Assembly (NCBI RefSeq): GCF_000971055.1
Contig: NZ_LARW01000075.1
Location: 1 to 64,000 of the forward strand
Reading direction: 5' to 3'
DNA from: Sphingomonas sp. SRS2
Lineage (GTDB): Bacteria; Pseudomonadota; Alphaproteobacteria; Sphingomonadales; Sphingomonadaceae
DNA: 64,000 nucleotides
The notes below the pieces were generated by a model, which had not been told where the DNA came from, made no database searches, and worked only from the letters and a program-made list of their open reading frames with translations. Below are positions 1 to 8,576 of this stretch, one piece after another (the stretch's first letter is position 1; every line of letters begins with the position of its first letter). The position numbers were made by a program, and so were the translations under genes.

Positions 1-51
1 ATGCGGTTCCATCTTTGCCCACTGGGCGTCGGTCAGTACGAAGCGTTCCAT
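1..51 (-). CDS. IS5-family transposase, N-terminal 17 codons only
   Basis: Reading leftwards from an ATG at 49-51 gives MERFVLTDAQWAKMEPH, the standard N-terminus of IS5-family (DUF4096-type) transposases common in sphingomonads. The enzyme would catalyse DDE-type cut-and-paste or copy transposition of the element. Only 17 residues are inside the window, so intactness of the catalytic triad cannot be judged. The assignment rests on recognising this N-terminal signature. Confidence 0.7.
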   Translation of the reverse strand, partial: MERFVLTDAQWAKMEPH

Positions 52-97
52 CCAAAGTGTGAATCACATCTCCCCAAAAATGTGAATCCTAAATCCC
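1..97 (-). mobile_element. End of an IS5-family insertion sequence
   Basis: The left edge carries the 5' end of a transposase gene reading leftwards out of the window, followed by about 45 bases of AT-richer sequence that looks like the element's terminal region. The octamer TGTGAATC occurs twice as a direct repeat (58-65 and 81-88), as is common in subterminal transposase-binding sequences. The outer boundary near 97 is a guess; the far end and any target duplication lie outside the window. Confidence 0.6.
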
Positions 98-105
98 CAC
101 AACCC

Positions 106-282
106 CTAGTCCCCCAGCTTCGCTCCATCGAGCAGCTTTTCGGCACGCGCCTTGTCGGCGCGGTCGCGCTCCTTTTCAGCCTTGGTGCGCCCGAACTTTG
201 CGCGATTGGCCTCGGCAGCCGCGCGCTCGGCATCCATTGCCCTCGCTTTGCGCGCCTTGTTCAAATTTACCACGTCGCCCAT
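106..282 (-). CDS. DUF4169 family small basic protein
   Basis: This is a 58-residue ORF beginning MGDVVNLNKARKARAMDAER and ending KLLDGAKLGD. It is rich in Lys, Arg, Ala and Glu, and is predicted to be mostly charged helix. The N-terminal NLNKARKARA and the central NRAKFGRTKAEK are the signature of DUF4169, a family of short alphaproteobacterial proteins of unknown function. It has no signal peptide or membrane segment. It is transcribed divergently from rnc, 63 bases apart, and ends next to the IS end. It is short enough to be missed by a 60-codon cut-off. Confidence 0.8.
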   Translation of the reverse strand: MGDVVNLNKARKARAMDAERAAAEANRAKFGRTKAEKERDRADKARAEKLLDGAKLGD

Positions 283-345
283 GGCTCCAACCTGCCGACG
301 CGCCGGAGGTGACGCAATCCCCCATATCGGTTAGGAGCGCGCCAG

Positions 346-1014
346 ATGACTGACGACGCTCTCCGAGCCTGGATAGAATCCACCCTTGGGCACGCACCAC
401 GCGACGCCGCGCTGTTTCAGCGCGCGCTGACCCATGGCAGCCATGGCCCGGCGCATTACGAGCGGCTCGAATTTCTCGGTGACCGCGTGCTGGGGCTTAT
501 CGCCGCCGACTGGCTGTTCGAGCTGTTTCCCGACGAACCCGAGGGCAAGCTCTCGCGCCGCCTCAACGCGATCGTCAGCCGTGAAGCCTGTGCCGAGGTT
601 GGACGCGAGATAGGAGTCGCGACTCATCTCAAGCTCGGCAAGCAGGCCCGCGACGATGGCGCGGTGGACAGCGACAATGTGCTGGGCGACGTGGTCGAGG
701 CGCTGATCGGCGCAGTCTATCTCGAAGCCGGGCTGCTCGCCGCGCAGGCGTTCGTGCGGCGCGCCTGGGCCGAAAAGGTCACGGGCCAGGGCCAGGCGCC
801 CAAGCATCCCAAGTCATCGCTTCAGGAATGGGCGGCCGCCCATCGCTGCAAGCCCCCGCTCTATACCACGGGGGCCCGCACCGGCCCCCATCACGCCCCA
901 CGCTTCACCGTCACCGTCGCGATCCCCGGCAAGGCCGAGGCGAGCGCCGAGGGCGCATCGAAGCAGGAAGCCGAAACCGCCGCGGCCAAGGCCCTGCTGG
1001 AGAAACTATCATGA
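346..1014 (+). CDS. rnc: Ribonuclease III
   Basis: This 222-residue protein cleaves double-stranded RNA in rRNA and mRNA maturation. The RNase III signature ERLEFLGDRVLGL lies near residues 38-50. The catalytic acidic residues are visible there and in DNVLGDVVEALIGAVYLE (about residues 109-127). A C-terminal double-stranded RNA-binding domain occupies about residues 155-222 (SSLQEWAAAHR to AAKALLEKL). Length is normal for the family. The stop codon overlaps the era start (ATGA), so the two are translationally coupled. In many alphaproteobacteria lepB precedes rnc; here a divergent DUF4169 gene does. Confidence 0.97.
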   Translation: MTDDALRAWIESTLGHAPRDAALFQRALTHGSHGPAHYERLEFLGDRVLGLIAADWLFELFPDEPEGKLSRRLNAIVSREACAEVGREIGVATHLKLGKQARDDGAVDSDNVLGDVVEALIGAVYLEAGLLAAQAFVRRAWAEKVTGQGQAPKHPKSSLQEWAAAHRCKPPLYTTGARTGPHHAPRFTVTVAIPGKAEASAEGASKQEAETAAAKALLEKLS

Positions 1015-1904
1015 CCGAACGCTGCGGCTTCGTTGCCGTCGTCGGCGCCCCGAACGCCGGAAAATCCACCCTCGTCAACGCGCTGGTCGGCCAGAAGGTC
1101 GCGATCGTCAGCCCCAAGGCGCAGACCACCCGCACCCGGCTGATCGGCGTCGCAATCTCGGGCGAGAGCCAGATATTGCTGGTCGACACCCCGGGCATCT
1201 TCGCGCCGCAACGCCGGCTCGACCGGGCGATGGTGGCCGCCGCGTGGAGCGGCGCGCAGGACGCCGACCTGATCGCCTTCGTGATCGACGCGAAGACGGG
1301 GATCACCCACAAGATCGCCGACCTGCTCGACACGCTGGCGGCGCGGCGCGAGCCTAAGCTGCTGGTGCTCAACAAGGTCGATATCTGCGCCAAGGAAAAG
1401 CTGCTCGAACTCGCCGTCCGGCTGCAGGAGAAGCTCGAGCCAGAAGCGATCTTCATGATCTCGGCCAGCACCGGCGACGGCGTCGGCGATCTGCGCAAGG
1501 CTCTTGAGGTGCGGATGCCCGAGGGCCCCTGGCATTTCCCCGAGGAGCAGGTCTCCGACGCGACCGACCGGATGCTGGCCGCCGAAGTGACCCGCGAGCA
1601 AATCTTTCTCCAGCTCCACGCCGAGCTGCCCTATGCGTCGGCGGTCGAGACCGAGAAATATGACGAGCGCAAGGACGGGTCGGTCGCAATTCACCAGCAG
1701 ATCCTCGTCGGCCGCGCCACCCAGAAGGCGATCGTGCTGGGCAAGGGCGGCGCGCGGCTGAAGGAGATCGGCTCGCAGGCCCGCGCGCAACTCGAACGGC
1801 TGCTCCAGCGCAAGGTCCACCTCTTCCTGCACGTCAAGGTCGCCGAGAAGTGGGAAGAAGATCGCGGCCTCTATCGCGAGATCGGCCTCGACTGGGTCGA
1901 TTGA
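1011..1904 (+). CDS. era: GTPase Era
   Basis: This 297-residue Ras-like GTPase acts in 16S rRNA processing and 30S assembly. G motifs are visible: GAPNAGKSTLVN (G1, near residue 12), the TT switch I region, DTPG (G3), and NKVD (G4). The C-terminal KH domain contains VLGKGGARLKEIG and ends in the usual region around KVAEKWEEDR. The start is the ATG overlapping the rnc stop; the longer upstream extension reads through rnc and is rejected. Together with rnc it makes a ribosome-biogenesis operon. The gene ends convergently, 10 bases from cobB. Confidence 0.97.
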   Translation: MTERCGFVAVVGAPNAGKSTLVNALVGQKVAIVSPKAQTTRTRLIGVAISGESQILLVDTPGIFAPQRRLDRAMVAAAWSGAQDADLIAFVIDAKTGITHKIADLLDTLAARREPKLLVLNKVDICAKEKLLELAVRLQEKLEPEAIFMISASTGDGVGDLRKALEVRMPEGPWHFPEEQVSDATDRMLAAEVTREQIFLQLHAELPYASAVETEKYDERKDGSVAIHQQILVGRATQKAIVLGKGGARLKEIGSQARAQLERLLQRKVHLFLHVKVAEKWEEDRGLYREIGLDWVD

Positions 1905-1914
1905 GCCGCCGGGG

Positions 1915-2622
1915 CTATTGCGCCGCCAGCACCTCGTCCACCCAGGCAGGCACCAGCGCGCTCGCCGGCCCCATCCGACTTTCGTGGAAGAAATAACTTC
2001 CTTCCGACGGGTCCAGGTTGAGTTCGAGCGTGTGCGCGCCATGATGCCGCGCGCTGCGCACGAAACCCGCCGCCGGATAGACAGCGCCTGACGTGCCGAT
2101 CGACAGGAACAGATCGGCGCGGCTCAACACCTGGTCGATCAGCTCCATCTGATAGGGCATCTCGCCGAAGAAGACGATGTCGGGGCGCAGGACGTCCTTC
2201 GTTCCGCAGGCCCCGCATTCGGTGCCGTCGCGCATCGATCCGCCATAGCCGGCCCGCGCGCCGCATTGCTCGCACAGCGCTGACATCAGCTCGCCGTGCA
2301 TATGCAGCAACCGCTTCGTCCCTGCCCGCTCATGCAGATCATCGACATTCTGGGTGACGATCAGCAATTCGCCCCGACATTCGCGATCGAGCCGGGCCAG
2401 CGCCTCATGCGCGGCATTCGGCTTCACCGTGCTGAGCGCCGCGCGTCGCTGGTCATAGAAGTCGAGCACCAGATCGCGGTTTCGCGCCAGCGCTTCAGGA
2501 GTGCATATGTCCTCGATCCGCTGCCCCTCCCACAGCCCGCCGGGGCCGCGGAAGGTGCCGAGCCCACTCTCCGCCGAGACGCCCGCGCCGGTGAGGACGA
2601 CGATATTGTGGATGTCGCTCAT
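1915..2622 (-). CDS. cobB: NAD-dependent protein deacylase, sirtuin (CobB/SIRT5 type)
   Basis: This 235-residue protein removes acyl groups from lysines using NAD+. It shows the sirtuin NAD motif GAGVSAESGLGTFRG at the N-terminus, TQNVDDLHERAG, and the catalytic His in HMHGE. The zinc site is formed by LCEQC and ECGAC, and GTSGAVYPAAGF follows. The FYDQRR segment supplies the Tyr-x-x-Arg pair found in class III sirtuins that remove succinyl or malonyl groups. It stands alone on the minus strand, convergent with era. Substrate preference is an inference from the Tyr/Arg pair. Confidence 0.93.
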   Translation of the reverse strand: MSDIHNIVVLTGAGVSAESGLGTFRGPGGLWEGQRIEDICTPEALARNRDLVLDFYDQRRAALSTVKPNAAHEALARLDRECRGELLIVTQNVDDLHERAGTKRLLHMHGELMSALCEQCGARAGYGGSMRDGTECGACGTKDVLRPDIVFFGEMPYQMELIDQVLSRADLFLSIGTSGAVYPAAGFVRSARHHGAHTLELNLDPSEGSYFFHESRMGPASALVPAWVDEVLAAQ

Positions 2623-2655
2623 GCCCGCGATGATAGTGCGGTCGCCCCGCCCGCG

Positions 2656-3243
2656 CTATCGTTCGATCGGGGGCATTTGGGTAATGCCGTGGTTCGTATC
2701 GCGGTCATAGGCGTTCTGGATCGCGTCGATGCGCGCCTGGGTTGCCTTCGCGACCTTGCTTATCGTCTTGCAGCCGGCGTTCACCGCCGCCCGGTTGAAA
2801 TCATGGCGATGCTCCCAGGCGATACGGGCATGCCCGGCCTCGTGGATTTCCAGCCCGGCGATCGCCGCGCGCCAAAAGGCCAGCCCTTCCTCCGACACCT
2901 CGGACTGGTTGATGAGGCGCGGCAGGTGGATTGTGATCGACAGGCTCGCCAGCGGATCGCTGACCTCGCACTGCTTGCCGCGCCGCACCTCGCGCCAGCC
3001 GACCTTGATCTGCCAGGCCGTCTTGGCGATGCCGCCCACGTCGGTGACGCCATTCGGCGACCGCGCCCGCATCGATGCATAGATTTCGGCGGAGGTTCGT
3101 CCTTCAACGTCATAATATTCGAACTTCAGGCCGGGGATGCCGGCGAAGGGCGATGGCGCCTGTGCTGATGCCGGCGGCATCGGCGCGATTGCCAACGCCG
3201 GTGCGACAGCAAGCAGAGCAAGGCTTCGGAAGGATTCGATCAC
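2656..3243 (-). CDS. DUF922 family putative periplasmic Zn-dependent protease
   Basis: The product is 195 residues from a GTG at 3243. A hydrophobic signal peptide (FRSLALLAVAPALAIAPMPPASAQA) precedes the mature part. The DUF922 hallmarks are present: an N-terminal YYDVEGRT segment, and HEAGHARIAWEH, a HExxH-like zinc motif, near residue 130. The catalytic competence of the family is not proven. The much longer ORF in this frame, up to 3441, runs over the dapB start and lacks a signal peptide at its N-terminus, so the internal GTG, preceded by GAAG, was chosen. It is divergent from dapB. Confidence 0.8.
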   Translation of the reverse strand: MIESFRSLALLAVAPALAIAPMPPASAQAPSPFAGIPGLKFEYYDVEGRTSAEIYASMRARSPNGVTDVGGIAKTAWQIKVGWREVRRGKQCEVSDPLASLSITIHLPRLINQSEVSEEGLAFWRAAIAGLEIHEAGHARIAWEHRHDFNRAAVNAGCKTISKVAKATQARIDAIQNAYDRDTNHGITQMPPIER

Positions 3244-3355
3244 AACTACTTCTTCAGCATGATGAGCCGAGAGAGGCCAGCACCAATCACCATGCTTGCG
3301 TCGCCTTTCCAGCACGGCCATGAAGCGCCGCAGTTTCGACGAACGGGGCATGACC

Positions 3356-4114
3356 ATGGTGAAGATCGGCATATTGGGCGCGAACGGACGGATGGGCCGC
3401 GCGATCGCCGATGTCGCCGCCGAACTGGGGGCCAGCATCACCGGGGGTGTGGATCTTCAGGGTGCGGTCCATGGGCCTCATGGTGATGCCGGTTCGCTTG
3501 CGGCAGCAAGCGACGTGCTGGTCGATTTCTCGGCCCCCGCGGCGCTGGCCGGCCATCTTGAAGCGGCGCTGGCCGCGAAGGTGCCGATCGTCATCGGCAC
3601 CACCGGCCTGCAGCCCGAACATCACCGGCTGATCGACGATGCCGCCGCACGCGGCCTCACTGTGCTGCAGTCGGCCAACACCTCCATGGGTGTCAACCTG
3701 CTCAGCCACCTCGTTCGAGAGGCGGCCGCCCGGCTCGGCGACGACTGGGACATCGAGATCGTCGAGATGCATCATCGCCACAAGGTCGACGCACCGTCGG
3801 GCACCGCGCTGCTGCTGGGTGCAGCCGCCGCCGAAGGGCGCGGAGCGACGTTGCAGGAGCTGAGCCGCTACGACCGGATCGGCCATGGCAACGACAAGCC
3901 GCGCGAAACCGGCACGATCGGCTACGCCAGTTTGCGCGGCGGATCGGTGGCGGGCGACCATATGGTCGTACTGGCGGCAGAGGGCGAGCGGATCGAGATC
4001 GGCCATCGCGCCGAAACCCGCGCCATCTTCGCGCGCGGCGCGGTCAAGGCGTGCCTGTGGATACAGGGCAAGCCCGCCGGACGCTATGCGATGGGCGACG
4101 TACTCGGCCTGTGA
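3356..4114 (+). CDS. dapB: 4-hydroxy-tetrahydrodipicolinate reductase
   Basis: This 252-residue enzyme reduces the dipicolinate precursor with NAD(P)H in the diaminopimelate/lysine pathway, supplying peptidoglycan. It has the N-terminal Rossmann motif GANGRMGRAI and SANTSMGVNLL. The active-site segment EMHHRHKVDAPSGTA carries the catalytic His and Lys. The ATG at 3356 has a GGGG sequence seven bases upstream; ATG 3350 is possible but sits too close to it. Its stop overlaps the GTG start of nth, so the two are coupled although functionally unrelated. Confidence 0.97.
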   Translation: MVKIGILGANGRMGRAIADVAAELGASITGGVDLQGAVHGPHGDAGSLAAASDVLVDFSAPAALAGHLEAALAAKVPIVIGTTGLQPEHHRLIDDAAARGLTVLQSANTSMGVNLLSHLVREAAARLGDDWDIEIVEMHHRHKVDAPSGTALLLGAAAAEGRGATLQELSRYDRIGHGNDKPRETGTIGYASLRGGSVAGDHMVVLAAEGERIEIGHRAETRAIFARGAVKACLWIQGKPAGRYAMGDVLGL

Positions 4115-4770
4115 AGAAAGCCGATGTCTTCGAGTTCTACCGCCGGCTCGCGGAGAATAATCCGGCGCCCGAAACCGAACTCAACTATGTGAACCCCTAT
4201 ACGCTGCTGGTGGCGGTCGCGCTGTCGGCGCAGGCCACCGATATCGGCGTCAACAAGGCGACCGGACCATTGTTCGCGAAGGTCACGACGCCGCAGCAGA
4301 TGCTCGAGCTGGGCGAGGACGGGCTCAAGCAGCACATCAAGACAATCGGCCTGTTCAACATGAAGGCCAGGAACGTCATCGCCGCCGCGCACATCCTCGT
4401 CGAAAAATATGGCGGCGAGGTTCCGCAAAGTCGCGAAGCTCTGGAGGAATTGCCCGGGGTCGGCCGCAAGACCGCCAATGTGGTGATGAACACCGCCTTC
4501 GGCGCGGAGACGATTGCGGTAGACACGCATATCTTCCGCGTTTCCAACCGCACCGGCCTCGCCCCCGGCAAGAACGTCCTCCAGGTCGAACTGAAGCTGG
4601 AGAAGGTAACGCCCCAACTATTCCTGCAAGGCGCGCATCACTGGCTGATCCTGCACGGCCGCTATATCTGCAAGGCCCGCAAACCGGAATGCTGGCGCTG
4701 TCCCGTGATCGATCTATGCGCCTTCAAGCCCAAGACGCCGGCCCCGAAAGAGAAGATCATTTCGGCCTGA
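4111..4770 (+). CDS. nth: Endonuclease III
   Basis: This 219-residue DNA glycosylase/AP lyase removes oxidised pyrimidines in base excision repair. The helix-hairpin-helix [12 protein letters not shown] carries the catalytic Lys, and AVDTHIFRV carries the catalytic Asp. The C-terminal [4Fe-4S] cluster loop has exact C-x6-C-x2-C-x5-C spacing ([17 protein letters not shown]). The start is GTG at 4111, overlapping the dapB stop (GTGA), which shortens the long ORF by 20 codons and matches the usual N-terminus. No gene follows before tRNA-Arg. Confidence 0.97.
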   Translation: MKKADVFEFYRRLAENNPAPETELNYVNPYTLLVAVALSAQATDIGVNKATGPLFAKVTTPQQMLELGEDGLKQHIKTIGLFNMKARNVIAAAHILVEKYGGEVPQSREALEELPGVGRKTANVVMNTAFGAETIAVDTHIFRVSNRTGLAPGKNVLQVELKLEKVTPQLFLQGAHHWLILHGRYICKARKPECWRCPVIDLCAFKPKTPAPKEKIISA

Positions 4771-4822
4771 CAGGAAATCGCTCTAGCCCATCGGGATTCG
4801 CTTTGCTAAGCGCAGCCGCGAC

Positions 4823-4899
<77 letters not shown>

Positions 4900-4909
4900 G
4901 TTTCCCACA

Positions 4910-5683
4910 TCAACCGGCGATGAAATTGCCGTCACGGCGCTCGGCAACCGCCGCAATGCCTTCCTCGGCGTCCCCGGTTTTACGGAGCCGGACCTGCTCC
5001 TCGCGCTCGCGTTGCATGATCTGCGTCGCGGCCTCGTACAGGCCGAGACGCAGCGTCTCGCGCACCGACATGACTGCCAGCGGCGCATTGACCGCGATCT
5101 CATTCGCAAAGGCGAACGCGGCGGCGCGAAGCTCCTGCTCGGGCACGAGCCGGTCGATCAGGCCGATCGCCATCGCTTCCTCGCCGCCGATGCGCTTGCC
5201 GGTCAGGAGCAGTTCGGCGGCCTTCTGCTGGCCGATCAGCCTGGGCAGAGTGATCGACAGGGCAAATCCCTGATGGATGCCGATCTTGACGAAATTGGCG
5301 GCGAAACGACTGGCGGGGCTGGCAATCCGGAAGTCGGCGGCCACGGCCAGACCGAAGCCACCGCCGATCGCGGCCCCTTGCACTGCCGCGACGATCGGCT
5401 TCCTCGTGCGCAGGATTTCCGCGCCGGCGGCATAGAGTGCCTCGAAACGAGCGCTGAGATCCTGACCGTCGAACGCGCCGTCATCCCCGAAATGGGCGCC
5501 TGCGCAAAAGGATTTTCCCTGCGCCGCCAGCACGACCGCGCGGACCTCCTTATCCGCGTCGAGCTCTTTAAGCGCCCCGGCGATGTCGCGGATTAGCGAT
5601 ACGTCGAAATAATTGTGCGGGGGCCGGCAAATCTCGACCAGTGCGACATGGCGGTGTCGCGAAACTTCGATGTCCTGGCTCAT
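4910..5683 (-). CDS. Enoyl-CoA hydratase/isomerase family protein
   Basis: This 257-residue crotonase-fold protein probably hydrates or isomerises acyl-CoA substrates in beta-oxidation or a catabolic pathway. The oxyanion-hole segments SFCAGAHFGD (near residue 60) and AAIGGGFGLAVAADFRIAS (near residues 105-125) are clear. Residues equivalent to the hydratase glutamates are not obvious, so the exact reaction is open. The start is ATG 5683 with AGGATGA upstream; the longer ORF to 5863 overlaps the GtrA remnant and is rejected. It ends ten bases after tRNA-Arg, on the opposite strand. Confidence 0.88.
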   Translation of the reverse strand: MSQDIEVSRHRHVALVEICRPPHNYFDVSLIRDIAGALKELDADKEVRAVVLAAQGKSFCAGAHFGDDGAFDGQDLSARFEALYAAGAEILRTRKPIVAAVQGAAIGGGFGLAVAADFRIASPASRFAANFVKIGIHQGFALSITLPRLIGQQKAAELLLTGKRIGGEEAMAIGLIDRLVPEQELRAAAFAFANEIAVNAPLAVMSVRETLRLGLYEAATQIMQREREEQVRLRKTGDAEEGIAAVAERRDGNFIAG

Positions 5684-5743
5684 CTCGTCATCCTTTCTGG
5701 CGTTCGCAACGCTATCGACTGTCGCGATCGTTCGACAGGCCTC

Positions 5744-5949
5744 ATGGATTGCCTGCTCCTGTTCTCCCGGTATGCGCGTTCGGCGCGCTCGCCAATGTCG
5801 GCGTCGCCGAGATCGCGATCCAGCGGGTCGACAACTGGTCGATCGCCGGGCTGTTCGGCGCAATCATCGGCGCGGCGTTCAACTTCTCGGCGGCGAGCAG
5901 CCCCCTCTGGCGGCGTCCGCGCAAACGCATCTTGGCCGCCGCAAAATGA
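5744..5949 (+). pseudogene. Decayed remnant of a GtrA-like membrane domain (polyprenol-P-sugar synthase type)
   Basis: From about 5780 to 5949 the plus strand encodes FGALANVGVAEIAIQ, then SIAGLFGAIIGAAFNFSAAS and SPLWRRPRKR. This matches the last two membrane helices of GtrA domains, often found at the C-terminus of dolichol-phosphate-mannose-synthase-like proteins. No start codon exists in this frame. Just upstream, the next frame reads LLLFSRYA, which would be the expected preceding residues, so a frameshift near 5775 plus loss of the N-terminal part is likely. The rest of 5684-6024 shows nothing I can name. Confidence 0.55.
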
Positions 5950-6024
5950 CCCGTGCCTGCTGTCCAACGTCGCACATCCTGACGAAAACGCCGCGATTTG
6001 CTCGAGCATTTCCGCGCGGATTGA

Positions 6025-8574
6025 TCAGGCCTTAGCGCGCAACCGGTTGAGGGCCTCGATGATCTCGGCTCGGCCATAGGGCTTCGAGATCACATGATGA
6101 TCGGCAAGCTCCCCGGAGAGCTGCGCCTGTTCGCCGTAACCGCTGGCAAAGACGAAGGAGACGCCTTTCGCCTCGAGTTCCTCCGCGACGGGGAGGCTCG
6201 ATTCGGTACCCAGATTGATGTCGAGGATCGCGAAATCAATCTGCCTCGCCGCAATCGCCTCGCGCGCCTGCCGTATCGACGATGCGGTGGCCACATGCTT
6301 CGCACCGAGCGCCGTCAGCGCCTCTTCGACATCGAGCGCGATCAGCATGCTGTCCTCGACGAGCAGGATATTCGCGGGAAAACCGCCGCGTATTTCAGCG
6401 ACTTCCTCGCTCTTACCCGGCCCGGCCACCACGCCGACACCCATGGTGATATATTTGGCCGGAATGGTGAACTCCGCCTCGAAGCCGCTAAGCTTGTAGC
6501 TGGCCCGCGCCCGGCCGCCGAGATCATAAGGAATCGAGCGCTCGATGATCGTCGTGCCAAAGCCCTTCCGTGACGGCGCGCGCACCGGTGGCCCGCCCGT
6601 TTCGCGCCATGTGATCAGCAGCGCTCCATCGACATCGACGCCCCAGCGCAGATCGACATGGCCGCTGTCGCTAAGCGCGCCATATTTCGCGCAGTTGGTG
6701 ATGAGTTCGTGCAGCACCAGCGACAGCGTGTTGAACGCAGTCGGGTCTAGCGCGACATTCGGCCCCGAGAGGCGGACGCGATCGCCATTGTCGGCGAGAT
6801 AGGCACTCGCTTCGGCGCGAACGAGCGGCTCGATCTCGGCGGGGCCCCAGCGCTTGACGGTAAGCTGGTCGTGCGCCCGGGCCAGCGCCTGGACACGGCC
6901 TTCGAGCGTCTCGGCGAACTCCTGGTGGCTCTGCGCGGTGGCGCCGGTGCGCGAGATCAGGCTGCGCACGAGGCTGAGGACATTGCGCACGCGATGATTG
7001 AGTTCGGCGATAAGCAGATCCTGCCGCTCGTGCGCGCGGGCTTGGTCGCTTTCGCGGCCCTCCGCCAGCAACAGAACCACCTCGAGCAGCGACGTCCGCA
7101 CCGCTTCCGCAACACGCCGCTCGGCCGAGGTGAAAGATTCGCTCACCCCCTGGACCAGTTCGCGCCATGCTTCGAAGCTCTTGCGCGGCGACAGGCGGAC
7201 ACCGCTGGCATCCTCCTCCATCGCCTTGTCCGGATCACCCGCCCAGCGCACCGAGCGCACCTTCTCGCTCCGGAACAGGATCACATAATCGCGCGGGCTG
7301 CGAGAGATAGGGATCGCGATCATCCCCGCCGCGCGCTCGGCATAGGCGGCAGCCGGCGGATGCAGGCGCGAGAGGCGATCGGTGGTGACGATCTGCGACG
7401 CCGCCCCCCGGCTCAGATCAAGCACCAGCGCCCTGAACTGCGCCTCGTCGGGCGCCATACCCGACAGCGACAGCCGCCCGTCGAGATAGACGCCGACACC
7501 GTCGCTCGGGATCGCCGCGCCGATCGTCTCACCGATCCATTCGGGGTTGTGGAGCAGGTCAGCGTCCTGGGCGACGACCGCCATCAACCGATCGGTGATC
7601 GCGCGGGAGCGTTGCTCATAGGCTGCCGTCTCCTCGCGTTCGCGCGATTCGAGCATCATCGAGAACATGCGCCCGAACAGTTCGGCGGCGGTTCGCTGCT
7701 CGAGCGTGGGCCGCAACGGACTATAATGATGACAGGCGATCAGGCCCCATAGCCGTCCCTCGCATACCACGGAGATCGACAGCGAGGCGCGAACACCCAT
7801 GTTCGACAGATATTCGATATGGACCGGCGAGACCGACCGTAGCACCGACATCGACAGGTCGATCGGCTGTCCGCCTAGATCGCGCTCGGGCAAAACCCGC
7901 GCTCCGGGGTCCTGGAGATCGGCTATCACCCGCAACACGTTGCGAACATAGAGCGCGCGCGCCTGCCTGGGGATATCGGTCGCCGGATATCGCAGACCCA
8001 GAAATGACTCACGTCGCGACACCACCGACTCGGCCACGACCTCGCCCGCGCCATCTTGGTCGAAGCGGTAGAGCATGACCCTGTCAAAACCGGTGATCGC
8101 GCGAATCTGGCGCACCGCGCTCAGCCGGAAATTCTGCATCGATGCAGTCTGGCTCTGCCGCATCAGCATCGACCTGACGGTGATTCCGATATCTTCATGT
8201 CCGACGGGCCCGCTCGGCTCGCCTTCGATGATGATCATGCTCTGACTGAAGTGGATCGCCACATCATATTCGGGGAGCTCGGGCTTGAGCCGGATACGCA
8301 GCAAGCGCTCGACCGAATCCTCGCCCTGAAGATAGGCGATGCGATTGCGGAGGTCGTGGACCGCCTGTTCGCTCACCAGACGGTCGAACGGCTGTCCGAT
8401 CGCGTCGGCCCAGTCAGTGCCGAGATGCTCGACGAGATTTTCGGAAGCCCGGCTCACCAGCCAGTCCGCCGAAACGGCAATCAGGAAGCCGAAGCTCTGT
8501 ATTGCGCCCAACAAATGGATCGGTTCGCGATCGCAGACCGTCAGGTCCGGCTGCTCGGTAGTGTCGTCGGTCAA
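6025..8574 (-). CDS. bphP: Bacteriophytochrome HWE histidine kinase with C-terminal receiver domain
   Basis: This 849-residue red/far-red photoreceptor kinase is cytoplasmic. The PAS domain carries the biliverdin-binding Cys14 (LTVC). The GAF domain has PATDIPRQAR, SPVHIEYLSNMGV and ACHH, the chromophore-pocket motifs. The PHY domain has the tongue motif PRKSF near residue 475. The kinase has LIAELNHRVRNVLSLV (phospho-His), LHELITNCAKYGALS (N box) and WRE, which define HWE kinases. The last 120 residues are a receiver with phospho-Asp in LDINLG and Lys in SKPYG. Translation probably starts at a TTG three bases after the bphO stop. No output regulator is adjacent. Confidence 0.93.
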   Translation of the reverse strand: MTDDTTEQPDLTVCDREPIHLLGAIQSFGFLIAVSADWLVSRASENLVEHLGTDWADAIGQPFDRLVSEQAVHDLRNRIAYLQGEDSVERLLRIRLKPELPEYDVAIHFSQSMIIIEGEPSGPVGHEDIGITVRSMLMRQSQTASMQNFRLSAVRQIRAITGFDRVMLYRFDQDGAGEVVAESVVSRRESFLGLRYPATDIPRQARALYVRNVLRVIADLQDPGARVLPERDLGGQPIDLSMSVLRSVSPVHIEYLSNMGVRASLSISVVCEGRLWGLIACHHYSPLRPTLEQRTAAELFGRMFSMMLESREREETAAYEQRSRAITDRLMAVVAQDADLLHNPEWIGETIGAAIPSDGVGVYLDGRLSLSGMAPDEAQFRALVLDLSRGAASQIVTTDRLSRLHPPAAAYAERAAGMIAIPISRSPRDYVILFRSEKVRSVRWAGDPDKAMEEDASGVRLSPRKSFEAWRELVQGVSESFTSAERRVAEAVRTSLLEVVLLLAEGRESDQARAHERQDLLIAELNHRVRNVLSLVRSLISRTGATAQSHQEFAETLEGRVQALARAHDQLTVKRWGPAEIEPLVRAEASAYLADNGDRVRLSGPNVALDPTAFNTLSLVLHELITNCAKYGALSDSGHVDLRWGVDVDGALLITWRETGGPPVRAPSRKGFGTTIIERSIPYDLGGRARASYKLSGFEAEFTIPAKYITMGVGVVAGPGKSEEVAEIRGGFPANILLVEDSMLIALDVEEALTALGAKHVATASSIRQAREAIAARQIDFAILDINLGTESSLPVAEELEAKGVSFVFASGYGEQAQLSGELADHHVISKPYGRAEIIEALNRLRAKA

Positions 8575-8576
8575 GG

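Noticed and set aside
1-312. 103-codon plus-strand ORF at the left edge
   Set aside because: It runs antisense to the IS5 transposase start and DUF4169, both of which have recognisable protein sequence.
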